64,000 nt of DNA from JASHVB01 sp035523995 (GTDB lineage: Bacteria; Pseudomonadota; Alphaproteobacteria; Acetobacterales; Acetobacteraceae). The notes under the pieces are model-generated. The model saw only the letters and a list, made by a program, of their open reading frames with translations. It did no database searches and was not told the origin of the DNA. Of this stretch, positions 8,062-16,167 are shown piece by piece. The translations under genes and the position numbers were made by a program. Position 1 is the first letter of the stretch, and every line of letters begins with the position of its first letter. Location of the stretch: positions 16,889 through 80,888 of the forward strand of contig DATKPQ010000035.1 in assembly GCA_035523995.1 (NCBI GenBank), given 5' to 3'.

Positions 8062-8769
8062 TCACCGCGCCGCCGCGAGCATGTAGTTGACGCCCACATC
8101 TCGAACGGTCCGCCAGCCGCCGCGCAGCGGGTCCGGCACAAGCCCGGTCACGTCAGTCACCCGCAAGCCGGCCTGCCGCATCAGCGTGCCGAGTTCCACT
8201 GGCGAAATAAACTTCCGCCAGTCATGCGTCCCCACCGGCAGCCAGCGCAGCAGGTATTCCGCTCCGACCTTGGCCGACAGGAAGGACCGGGCGGTGCGGT
8301 TGAGCGTTGAAAGGAACACCAAGCCGCCGGGTTGCACCAGCGCCCCCAGCGTGCGAGCGAACGCGTGGGGATCGGAAACATGCTCGATCACCTCGAGCGC
8401 GGTCACCACCGGGAAGCGCAGCCCCTCCGCCGCCAGGTCTTCCGGGGCGGCGATACGGTAGGCCAGCCGGAGCCCCTGCCCCGCGGCATGCGCTTCGGCG
8501 GCGGCGATGGTATCGGCGGCGGCGTCCACACCCAGCACATCGTAGCCGTGTCGCGCCAACGCCTCCGCCGCCAGGCCGGCGCCGCAGCCGACATCGAGGA
8601 TGCGCACCATGCCCGCATCCGGAAACCGGCGCACGATGCGATCCACGATCCAGCCGATACGCGCAGGATTCATCCGGTGCAGCGGCCGCATCGGCCCGTC
8701 CGGATCCCACCACTTTGCCGCCAGCGCGTCGAACCGCGCGACCTCGGCCGGCGAAACGGTATTGCTCAT
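8062..8769 (-). CDS. ubiG: UbiG, ubiquinone biosynthesis O-methyltransferase
   Basis: UbiG is an S-adenosylmethionine-dependent enzyme that performs both O-methylation steps of ubiquinone synthesis at the inner membrane. The 235-residue protein has the family N-terminus EVARFDALAAKWWDPDGPMRPLH, SAM motif I ILDVGCGAGLAAEALA near residue 65, the post-motif aspartate VLGVDAA, the EVIEHVSDP segment, and the late motif LSTLNRTARSF. The C-terminus ends in VNYMLAAAR as in other UbiG proteins. The start at 8769 is chosen because the homology begins there; 65 upstream codons are open but unlike the family. In many relatives ubiG sits divergent from lysC, as here with an insertion between them. Confidence 0.93.
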   Translation of the reverse strand: MSNTVSPAEVARFDALAAKWWDPDGPMRPLHRMNPARIGWIVDRIVRRFPDAGMVRILDVGCGAGLAAEALARHGYDVLGVDAAADTIAAAEAHAAGQGLRLAYRIAAPEDLAAEGLRFPVVTALEVIEHVSDPHAFARTLGALVQPGGLVFLSTLNRTARSFLSAKVGAEYLLRWLPVGTHDWRKFISPVELGTLMRQAGLRVTDVTGLVPDPLRGGWRTVRDVGVNYMLAAAR

Positions 8770-8973
8770 CGCTGCTTCCCCTGCCATGCCGGTATCTGTC
8801 GTCGGGCGATGGGTTCTGGCAAGCGCGGGCCATCCGATGCAGCAATCACGCGCGCCGCGCCGCAGGGAAATGCTGTCGTCCCAAGGACCGAGATGGACCC
8901 GAAGATCAAGCACGCTGCGATTATCGAACCGGCGTCCAGGCGCCGGTCGGGACCCGGCAGCCACCTCCTTTCA

Positions 8974-9010
8974 GTATAGCATCGTACAACATTATTGTTG
9001 ATAGTGTATC
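8974..9010. promoter_or_regulatory. AT-rich imperfect inverted repeat, possible operator
   Basis: Within GC-rich surroundings, GTATAGCATCGTACAAC (8974-8990) and the reverse complement of the stretch ending GTGTATC (9010) form an imperfect palindrome centred on ATTATT. It lies about 105 bases upstream of the cupin-like gene and looks like a regulator binding site or AT-rich promoter. No regulator gene is adjacent. Confidence 0.3.
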
Positions 9011-9114
9011 AGATCCACAGGCCGACGAGTCATATACAGAAATCTACTGACACAACGGTGTCAGCATGTTGGGCCTATCCTCGCGAGAATGAGGCGATCA
9101 CAAGGAGGGGAGGA

Positions 9115-9534
9115 ATGGCTTCGATCCATGTCGATATTGAAAATGTGGCGTGGCGACCGGGCTCGGCGAAATACGGGCCGTCGGCCCTCCACGAAGGCAA
9201 AGAAATCATGCAAAGCAAGACTCTCAGCGACCGCCGGCAGGAAGGTGGAGGGCTTGCTCTCCTCTCCAAGGTGTCGCCGCCCCCAGGGAAACTCGTCAAG
9301 ATTGTCGCGATCGCGCGCTCCGACGAACACGTCTTCAACTTTGAAGGCGGTCGCGCCACAAAGTCCGGCCAACCTGTTCGCGCCGCCACTGATTACACGC
9401 TAAATCCCGAGGGTCAGGTCCACAGCGTGCTGATCGCCGAGGAGACCCTGAGCCTTGTGATCTACCGGGGTGAGCCGGATGAGAATATATCGTTTGAGGT
9501 CATAGACGCCACACCGGCGCCGAGCATGTCTTGA
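9115..9534 (+). CDS. Cupin-like hypothetical protein
   Basis: The 139-residue protein begins at an ATG preceded by a very strong ribosome binding site (AAGGAGGGGAGGA). Residues about 60-130 resemble a single cupin barrel: a DEHVFNFEGG turn, a G-x-P-x-x-A strand, and NPEGQVHSVLIAEETLSLVIY with a histidine in the second cupin motif position. Many small cupins are sugar or metal-dependent enzymes or sensors; no substrate can be assigned. Its stop overlaps the TTG start of the EamA transporter by four bases, so the two genes are coupled and the protein may act on the exported compound. Confidence 0.6.
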   Translation: MASIHVDIENVAWRPGSAKYGPSALHEGKEIMQSKTLSDRRQEGGGLALLSKVSPPPGKLVKIVAIARSDEHVFNFEGGRATKSGQPVRAATDYTLNPEGQVHSVLIAEETLSLVIYRGEPDENISFEVIDATPAPSMS

Positions 9535-10472
9535 AAGCCGCCCCCTCCCGGCAATCCAAATATTTGACGGGCGCGGCATGCGGCCTCGCGGCAGTGTCAA
9601 TCTGGGCAAGCTGGCACGTCTTAACGCGGCTCGCGGTGACGTCGAACCTCGATGCCTCAGACGTTGCGGCGCTGCGCTTCGGCCTCGCGGGACTTCTCCT
9701 CTCACCGGTTGTCGTGCGGCGCGGCTTTGGCCTTGACCGTTTGGGTTGGTTCGGCCTGGTCTTGCTGATTTTCGGCCTTGGCGCCCCCTATGCGCTCATC
9801 GCAGCCGCCGGTCTGCGCTTTGCGCCTGCTTACGACAGCGGTGCGCTTAATCCGGGTTCGATGCCGCTTTTCGTCGCCCTCATCGCGGCGTCGCTTCGGA
9901 TAGAGCAATTGGGCCCCGCGCGGAAACTCGGCCTTTTACCTATTGCTGGAGGCGTTCTCGTCATCATCGGAGTGCCTGGCGATATGTCGAGCGCCGGATG
10001 GAACGTCTCTCGCAGCTTCGGCGATCTGCTGTTTCTTGCCGCCGGGTTCCTGTCAGCCGCATCGACGCTGGTTATGCGCCGCGCAGGCCTTGGCCCGCTG
10101 CACGCCGCGGCGATCATCGCGACGGGATCACTCATAATCTACCTACCCGCGTACATCCTGCTGCACGGATCCGACCTTGCAAGAGTCCCGCCTGGTAACC
10201 TGGTAGTTCAAGCGCTCTTTCAAGGTGTGCTCGTCACGATCGTGGGGATTTTCCTTTACGGCCGCGCGATCGCGGTACTCGGCGCGTCAGGCGGCGCAGC
10301 TTTCGGCGCGTTGGTTCCAGTGCTGGCAGGACTATTCGGCATACCACTCCTCGGGGAATGGCCGAACCCAACGGGCTGGACCGGGATCAGCTTGATTTCT
10401 GCCGGAGTTTATCTTGCAAGCGGAGGACCCTTGCCGATTGCGACGCTGGTGGCGAGCGACGTTCACATCTAG
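9531..10472 (+). CDS. EamA/DMT-family transporter
   Basis: This 313-residue inner-membrane protein has about ten hydrophobic segments in two similar halves, the hallmark of the EamA (drug/metabolite transporter) family. The first half starts GLAAVSIWASWHVLTRLAV and carries ALRFGLAGLLLSPV; the second half includes FLYGRAIAVLGASGGAAFGAL and GEWPNPTGWTGI, a conserved family segment. Such proteins usually export amino acids or related metabolites. It starts at TTG within the overlap with the upstream cupin-like gene. The pair sits between ubiG and lysC and may be an insertion in an otherwise conserved neighbourhood. Confidence 0.8.
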   Translation: MKAAPSRQSKYLTGAACGLAAVSIWASWHVLTRLAVTSNLDASDVAALRFGLAGLLLSPVVVRRGFGLDRLGWFGLVLLIFGLGAPYALIAAAGLRFAPAYDSGALNPGSMPLFVALIAASLRIEQLGPARKLGLLPIAGGVLVIIGVPGDMSSAGWNVSRSFGDLLFLAAGFLSAASTLVMRRAGLGPLHAAAIIATGSLIIYLPAYILLHGSDLARVPPGNLVVQALFQGVLVTIVGIFLYGRAIAVLGASGGAAFGALVPVLAGLFGIPLLGEWPNPTGWTGISLISAGVYLASGGPLPIATLVASDVHI

Positions 10473-11256
10473 TGCGCCACTCAATCCCTGCTCATGCGCT
10501 CTTTGTGGCAGACAGCATTGTCACAGGTAGAGACGGCACATCAGCAGCGGGTTTGAGATTAGAACGGCTGGCGCTTGTTTTAGCTTGAACAAAGAGAGGC
10601 TTGATCGCTAAATGGCAGTTGTCATGGCCGTTTTGATCGCGCAACACGAGCCGCCGGCCTTCTCTCGACCACGAAACGTGTGCACGCCGTGCGTGGCCTC
10701 ACCTCGTCGCCGCCGCTGAAATTGCGCGCCTTCGCCGGCCATAACGGCTGCGGACGACGCCGCCCTACCGTCCGACTGCCGAGTAAGCAGAGAGGCGTCG
10801 TCAGGCCGGAAAAGACTCTCGGCCTAAAACGTGCAAACAGAGCTGCCAGCGAATCTGAATCCACGATCGAGGCGTCCCGGCTCACCAATGCATCAGCCAG
10901 CCAGGCATCGCCAGACACCGCCTGCCGGCCGCAGGCCCATTCGCGTTCACCGGCCTCCATCTGCGGTTCCCCTCCTTCTTCAGCCGCGTCCTGTCCCACA
11001 CCACCGGCCCTGCGTACCCAAAGCTTTGCCCAGCAGCCAAACGCGCGCACACCACCGTCTCACAGAAGACGAAACGAGAAGATAACGATACAAATCGCCC
11101 GCCGCTCTCATTCCAACCCAGGGAATCTCACACGAAACCCAACGAGACGCCCATGAGACACGCCTGATCGGCGCCCGCCCCCTGCTACCGCCGGTTGCCC
11201 GACCCGCCCCGCCCCAGTATGTCTGCGCCTTCGTCAAAAGCCGGCATCATCCCCCA
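10473..11256. other. 784-bp region without a recognisable gene
   Basis: A 142-codon minus-strand frame (10622-11050) and several plus-strand frames are open, but they are rich in Arg, Pro and Ser, lack ribosome binding sites and match no family I know. The region presumably holds the lysC promoter. I see no clear promoter hexamers or terminator. Confidence 0.5.
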
Positions 11257-12489
11257 ATGGCGCGTATCGTCATGAAATTCGGCGGCACCTCCGTCGCCGA
11301 CCTCGACCGCATCCGCAACGTCGCCACCCGCGTCAAAAGCGAGGTGGAGGCGGGCAACCAGGTCGCCGTCGTCGTCTCCGCCATGGCCGGCGCCACCAAC
11401 CAGCTCGTCGCCTGGTGCCAGTCGCTGTCCCCGCTGCATGACGCCCGCGAGTACGACACCGTCGTCTCCACCGGCGAGCAAGTCACCACCGGCCTGCTTG
11501 CCATTGCGCTGATGGATATCGGGGTGGAGGCACGCTCCTGGCAGGGCTGGCAGATCCCCATCCGCACCGACGATGCCCACGGCAAGGCGCGCATTCAGGA
11601 CATCGACGGCACCGACCTGATCTACCGCATGGAAAAGGGCCACGTTCCCGTTGTGGCCGGCTTCCAGGGCGTCACGCCGAACCGCCGCATCACCACGCTC
11701 GGCCGCGGCGGATCGGATACCTCGGCCGTGGCGCTGGCAGCTGCACTGAACGCCGACCGCTGCGACATCTACACCGATGTGGACGGCGTCTATACCACCG
11801 ACCCACGCATCGTCCCCCAGGCCCGCAAATTGGCCAAGGTTGCCTATGAGGAGATGCTAGAACTTGCCTCGGTCGGCGCCAAAGTCCTGCAGACCCGCAG
11901 CGTCGAGCTGGCCATGAACGAACGGGTGCGCGTCCGTGTGCTGTCCAGCTTCAAGGACTGCCCTGCGAACGACACCGAAGGCACGCTGGTCGTGGATGAG
12001 GACGAGATCGTGGAAAAGCAGAACGTCGCCGGCATCGCCTACTCCCGAGATGAGTCGAAGATTACGGTGCGCCGCGTCCCGGATCGCCCCGGCATCGCCG
12101 CCACGATCTTCGGCGCCCTGGCAGATCAGAACGTCAACGTGGATATGATCGTGCAGAATGTCTCCGCCGACGGCACCACGGACATGACCTTCACCGTCGG
12201 CAAGGCCGACCTGCCGCGCGCGCGCCAGGCGCTGCAAGAGGTGAAGCCGACGATCAGCTATGCCGAACTGCTGGAAGACCCGAACGTCGCCAAGATCAGC
12301 GTGGTCGGCGTGGGCATGCGCAGCCATGCCGGCGTCGCCAACACGATGTTCCGAGCGTTGGCCGACAAGGCGATCAACATCCAGGTCATTTCCACCAGCG
12401 AGATCAAGGTCAGCGTCCTGATCGCCGCCGAGTACACCGAACTGGCGGTGCGGGCACTGCATACGGCGTATGGCCTCGATGCCACCTGA
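11257..12489 (+). CDS. lysC: Aspartate kinase
   Basis: Aspartate kinase makes aspartyl-4-phosphate, the first step toward lysine, threonine, methionine and diaminopimelate. The 410-residue protein has the kinase signature VMKFGGTSVAD at its start, GRGGSDTSAVALAAAL near residue 150 and DVDGVYTTDPR near residue 175, then two ACT domains (about 265-340 and 345-405; VPDRPGIAATIFGALAD and VVGVGMRSHAGVANTMF) that typically bind lysine and threonine for feedback inhibition. No Shine-Dalgarno is obvious before the ATG. The downstream oxidoreductase overlaps its end. Confidence 0.96.
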   Translation: MARIVMKFGGTSVADLDRIRNVATRVKSEVEAGNQVAVVVSAMAGATNQLVAWCQSLSPLHDAREYDTVVSTGEQVTTGLLAIALMDIGVEARSWQGWQIPIRTDDAHGKARIQDIDGTDLIYRMEKGHVPVVAGFQGVTPNRRITTLGRGGSDTSAVALAAALNADRCDIYTDVDGVYTTDPRIVPQARKLAKVAYEEMLELASVGAKVLQTRSVELAMNERVRVRVLSSFKDCPANDTEGTLVVDEDEIVEKQNVAGIAYSRDESKITVRRVPDRPGIAATIFGALADQNVNVDMIVQNVSADGTTDMTFTVGKADLPRARQALQEVKPTISYAELLEDPNVAKISVVGVGMRSHAGVANTMFRALADKAINIQVISTSEIKVSVLIAAEYTELAVRALHTAYGLDAT

Positions 12490-13537
12490 TATCCCTGTCA
12501 CCCTCGCCATGCCGGACGCCGCCCGCCTCGCCGCGCAGGCGAGGCTCGACCGGCTATGGGCGCGCGGCACGGCATTCCTCGGCTGCCGCTACGCGCTGAT
12601 GGGTGGCGCCATGAGCTGGGTCAGCGAGCGCCACCTGGTCGCCGCCATTTCCAACGCCGGCGGGTTTGGCGTGATCGCGTGCGGTGCGATGAACCCAGCT
12701 CAGTTGGCCGCCGAGATCGCCGGGACGCAGGCGCTGACCAGCAACCCGTTCGGCGTGAACCTGATTACCATGCACCCGCAGCTCGACGACCTGGTGCGGG
12801 TGTGCCTCGCAGCCAACGTCGGCCACATCGTGCTGGCCGGCGGCATTCCACCGGGCACCGCGGTGCGCGCGGTCAAGGACGGCGGGGCGAAGCTGATCTG
12901 CTTCGCCCCGGCGCTGGTGCTGGCGCGCCGGCTGATGCGCAGCGGCGCGGACGCGCTGGTGATCGAGGGGTCGGAAGCCGGCGGCCATATCGGCCCCGTC
13001 ACGCTCAACGTGCTGGCGCAGGAGATCCTCCCCCATATCCGCGACGTGCCGGTCTTCGTCGCCGGCGGGCTGGGCCGCGGCGAGGCGATCCTGGCCTATC
13101 TGGAAATGGGGGCGGCAGGCGCGCAGCTCGGCACGCGCTTCGCAGCCACCACCGAGTCCATCGCCCATCGGAACTTCAAACAAGCCTTCATCCGCGCCGC
13201 CGCACGTGACGCGGTACCATCGGTGCAGCTCGACGAGCGTTTCCCGGTGATCCCCGTGCGGGGGCTGGCAAACGAGGGCACCCGCCGCTTCCTGCGCTTC
13301 CAGGCCGAGACGCGCGACCGTTTCCTCGCCGGAGAACTGGACAAGGACGCCGCACAGCTCGCGATCGAGCATTTCTGGGCCGGGGCGCTGCGCCGTGCGG
13401 TGATCGAGGGTGACGTAGCAAACGGCTCGATGATGGCGGGCCAGTCGGTGGGGATGGTGACGCAGGAGCAATCGGTGGCCGAGGTGATCGCTGAGCTGGT
13501 GGAGCAAGCCATTGCGGCTCTGGTCGGGCGAGGTTGA
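12470..13537 (+). CDS. Nitronate monooxygenase-like flavin oxidoreductase
   Basis: This 355-residue protein belongs to the NPD/2-nitropropane dioxygenase TIM-barrel family, FMN enzymes that oxidise nitronates or act as enoyl-ACP reductases of the FabK type. It shows GGAMSWVSERHLVAAISNAGGFGVIA (split here as the N-terminal substrate and glycine-rich part), GSEAGGHIG around residue 170 (phosphate and catalytic His region), and VFVAGGLGRGEAILAYLEMGAAGAQLGTRF as the FMN phosphate-binding strand-loop. The longest start overlaps lysC by 20 bases; ATGs at 12479 and 12509 are alternatives. Tight linkage to lysC suggests co-transcription, without an obvious pathway link. Confidence 0.85.
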   Translation: MASMPPDIPVTLAMPDAARLAAQARLDRLWARGTAFLGCRYALMGGAMSWVSERHLVAAISNAGGFGVIACGAMNPAQLAAEIAGTQALTSNPFGVNLITMHPQLDDLVRVCLAANVGHIVLAGGIPPGTAVRAVKDGGAKLICFAPALVLARRLMRSGADALVIEGSEAGGHIGPVTLNVLAQEILPHIRDVPVFVAGGLGRGEAILAYLEMGAAGAQLGTRFAATTESIAHRNFKQAFIRAAARDAVPSVQLDERFPVIPVRGLANEGTRRFLRFQAETRDRFLAGELDKDAAQLAIEHFWAGALRRAVIEGDVANGSMMAGQSVGMVTQEQSVAEVIAELVEQAIAALVGRG

Positions 13538-13541
13538 AAGA

Positions 13542-13710
13542 AACCTCTCCCGCCTGCGGCGGGAGAGCTCAAGGTGCGCAGCACCGCGGGCGAGGGTGAT
13601 AGGGTCGGTAGGCAGCCATCTTTCTGCCCTCCCGATCACCCTCGCTCATGGTGCTGCGCACCTTGACCTCTCCTGCGCTGCGCCAAAAGCGCAGCTCAGG
13701 AGAGGTTGAG
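13542..13710 (+). repeat. Large palindromic element upstream of ptsP
   Basis: The left arm (13569-13615, starting TCAAGGTGCGCAGCACC) pairs with the right arm (13624-13666), giving a stem of more than 35 bp with few mismatches. Each arm is followed or preceded by its own hairpin (CTCTCCCGCC...GGCGGGAGAG on the left; the hairpin at 13666-13706 on the right). Short related hairpin sequence appears at about 36058-36115. It fills the gap between the nitronate monooxygenase-like gene and ptsP. Confidence 0.8.
13666..13706 (+). promoter_or_regulatory. Hairpin sequestering the ptsP ribosome binding site
   Basis: ACCTCTCCTG (13666-13675) plus GCTGCGC (13677-13683) pair with GCGCAGC (13689-13695) plus CAGGAGAGGT (13697-13706), leaving a 5-nt CAAAA loop and one mismatch. 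The right arm contains AGGAGAGG (13698-13705), the ribosome binding site nine bases before the ptsP ATG at 13715. Folded mRNA would hide it. Confidence 0.6.
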
Positions 13711-13714
13711 AATC

Positions 13715-15958
13715 ATGGCCTCCCCCCGCCGCCTCCTCGCACGCCTTCGCTCCCTTCGCGCCACCGGCGCCGCCCCGCTGACCGAGCTCGTCCACCTCGT
13801 CGCCGCCGAGCTCGTTTCCGAAGTTTGCTCCATCTACGTCCAGAAACCCGGCGACGTTCTCGAACTCGCCGCCACCGAGGGCCTGAACCCAACCGCCGTC
13901 GGCCGCACCCGCCTTCGCGTCGGCGAGGGCATCGTCGGCCTCACCGCCGCTACCAGCGCCGTCATGAACCTGCCCGACGCCCAGAATCACCCCGCCTTCG
14001 CCTACCGCCCGGAAACCGGCGAAGATCCCTACGCCTCCATGCTCTCTGTCCCCGTCCGCCGCGCCGGACGCTCTCTCGGCGTCCTCGTCGTCCAGAACCG
14101 CAATCCCCGCCACTACACAGAAGAAGAGGTGGACGAACTCGAAACCGTCGCCATGCTGCTGGCCGAGATGTTGCCATCAAGCGGCGCTACCGACGGCGGT
14201 ACCGAGGGAGTAGCCGCCACCGTGCCGCGCATGTTCGCCGCCACGCCGCTGACCAGTGGCATCGCCATCGGCCCGGTGGTCCTGCACGGTCCGCCTCGCG
14301 TCCCGCTGCAACTGATCGCCGACAACCCGGCCGCCGAACTCAAGCGCCTTGACGCCGCCGTTGCGACCATGCAGCAGGGCCTGGACGAACTGCTGGCCAC
14401 CGGCGTGCCCGACGGCGGCAGCCGCGAGGACGCGACAGCGTCTCGCGAAGTACTGGAAACCTACCGCCTCGTGGCCGCCGATGCAGGCTGGCTGCGCCGC
14501 GTCGGCGAAGTCATTCGCGGCGGCGTCGCAGCCGAGGCGGCCGTCCAGCGCGTTGCCGGCGAACTGCACGACCGCATGCGCCGCATCAGCGACCCGTATC
14601 TGCGCGAGCGCCTTGCCGACATCGAAGACCTGGCCGGCCGCTTGCTCGCGATCTTGCTCGGCCGTGTCGAGCCCTCGCCCATCCCCGAAAACGCCATCCT
14701 GGTGGCGCGCCGCCTCGGCCCCGCCGAGCTGCTGGACTGGCATGGCCGCGGCATCGCCGGCGTTGCGATCGAGGAGGCAAGCCCCGCCGGCCATGCCGCC
14801 ATCCTCGCCCGCGCCCTCGGCATTCCCGCCATCGGCGGTGCACGCGGCATGCTGGACACCGCCGAGCAAGGCGACGAAATCGTCGTGGACGCCGACGAAG
14901 GACAGGTCGTCCTGCGCCCGGAAGCCGAGGTCCGCCAGGCCTATATCCGCGCATTGGAAGTCCAGACCGCCCAGCATGCCGGTTGGGCAGCACTCCGCGG
15001 TCAACCCGGCGTCACGGCGGATGGCACCCCGGTCCGTCTGATGCTGAACGTCGGTCTCAGCCTGGAACTGGCCCAGCTCGACACCGTCGGTGCCGACGGC
15101 ATCGGTCTGTTCCGCACCGAAATCGCGATGCTGGCCCGCGGCGGCGTCGCCGATGTCGCCGAGCAAGCGGCCATCTATTCCCGTGTGTTGGATGCTGCCG
15201 GGGATCGCCAGGTCGTGTTCCGCACCCTCGATCTCGGCGCAGACAAGCTGCTGCCAGGCATGGCGACAGAAGAGGAAAACCCTGCCATGGGCTGGCGCTC
15301 GCTGCGCATCGGCCTCGACCGTCCCGCCCTGCTGCGCCGGCAGTTGCGCGCCCTGCTGCTGGCGGCGGGCGGGCGCAGGCTGTCCGTGATGTTCCCCATG
15401 GTCGCCACGGTGCAGGAATTCCGCGCGGCCCGCGCCTTGCTCCTGGCCGAGGCGCGCCGCATCCGACCCGCGCCCGACGCTTTGGAAATCGGCACCATGC
15501 TCGAAGTGCCCGCGCTTCTGTGGCAGCTCCCCGAATTGCTGCGCGACGCCGACTTCATTTCGGTCGGCTCCAACGACCTGATGCAGTTCCTGTTCGCCGT
15601 AGATCGCGGCACGCCCTCGCTCTACGGCCGCTACGACCTGTTGTCGCAGCCTGTTCTCGATATGTTCGAACAATTGCTGACATTGGCCAGATCTGCCCGC
15701 GGCGGCGCCGGCATCCCGGTCTCGCTGTGCGGTGAAGCCGCCGGCCGGCCGCTCGAGGCCATGACCCTGGTCGGGCTCGGCCTCACCTCGTTGTCCATGT
15801 CAGCGTCGTCATTGCTTGGGGTAAAGGCTTTGCTGCGCCAGGTGGACCTGACCGCATTCCGTCCGGTCCTGGCATCCATCCGCCGCGGCTCCGGGGGCGC
15901 CGCCAGCCTGCGCGAACCCATCGCTACCTGGGCGCGTGAACATGGCATTCCGGTCTGA
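13715..15958 (+). CDS. ptsP: PtsP, GAF-domain phosphoenolpyruvate-protein phosphotransferase (nitrogen PTS)
   Basis: PtsP (EI-Ntr) takes phosphate from phosphoenolpyruvate and passes it to HPr-type carriers in the regulatory nitrogen PTS. The 747-residue protein has an N-terminal GAF sensor domain (about 15-160), the EI N-domain, the phosphohistidine segment SPAGHAAILARALGIPAI around residue 360, and the C-terminal TIM barrel with GLFRTEIAML, SVGSNDLMQFLFAVDRG and the catalytic SLCGEAAGRP. In most EI proteins the residue before the phospho-His is Ser; here it is Gly. The ATG at 13715 follows AGGAGAGG; a TTG at 13706 is an unlikely alternative. Order lysC-ptsP is conserved in related bacteria. 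Confidence 0.94.
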   Translation: MASPRRLLARLRSLRATGAAPLTELVHLVAAELVSEVCSIYVQKPGDVLELAATEGLNPTAVGRTRLRVGEGIVGLTAATSAVMNLPDAQNHPAFAYRPETGEDPYASMLSVPVRRAGRSLGVLVVQNRNPRHYTEEEVDELETVAMLLAEMLPSSGATDGGTEGVAATVPRMFAATPLTSGIAIGPVVLHGPPRVPLQLIADNPAAELKRLDAAVATMQQGLDELLATGVPDGGSREDATASREVLETYRLVAADAGWLRRVGEVIRGGVAAEAAVQRVAGELHDRMRRISDPYLRERLADIEDLAGRLLAILLGRVEPSPIPENAILVARRLGPAELLDWHGRGIAGVAIEEASPAGHAAILARALGIPAIGGARGMLDTAEQGDEIVVDADEGQVVLRPEAEVRQAYIRALEVQTAQHAGWAALRGQPGVTADGTPVRLMLNVGLSLELAQLDTVGADGIGLFRTEIAMLARGGVADVAEQAAIYSRVLDAAGDRQVVFRTLDLGADKLLPGMATEEENPAMGWRSLRIGLDRPALLRRQLRALLLAAGGRRLSVMFPMVATVQEFRAARALLLAEARRIRPAPDALEIGTMLEVPALLWQLPELLRDADFISVGSNDLMQFLFAVDRGTPSLYGRYDLLSQPVLDMFEQLLTLARSARGGAGIPVSLCGEAAGRPLEAMTLVGLGLTSLSMSASSLLGVKALLRQVDLTAFRPVLASIRRGSGGAASLREPIATWAREHGIPV

Positions 15959-16167
15959 CCGCCGCCCTGCTCCCGGCCCTGTCAGACCGGTGCGGTGCAG
16001 GCGGCTATCCCTGATGAATTTTTCATTTCGTTGCAAATACGTCCTCAATCGCGATTCGACTATCGCGGCGAATGGAGTCACTGTGGGTACCGGTTGGCAG
16101 CCATGCTGACCCTGGGTAGATGCGGCATCCAGGCGAGGGCGACCCCACCGGCTGGCCGCCACGCTGA

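Noticed and set aside
10622..11050. 142-codon minus-strand open frame upstream of lysC
   Set aside because: It has no ribosome binding site, no family resemblance, and biased composition, so it was described only as part of a gene-free region.
14177..15673. 498-codon minus-strand open frame
   Set aside because: It is antisense to ptsP, whose motifs are unmistakable.
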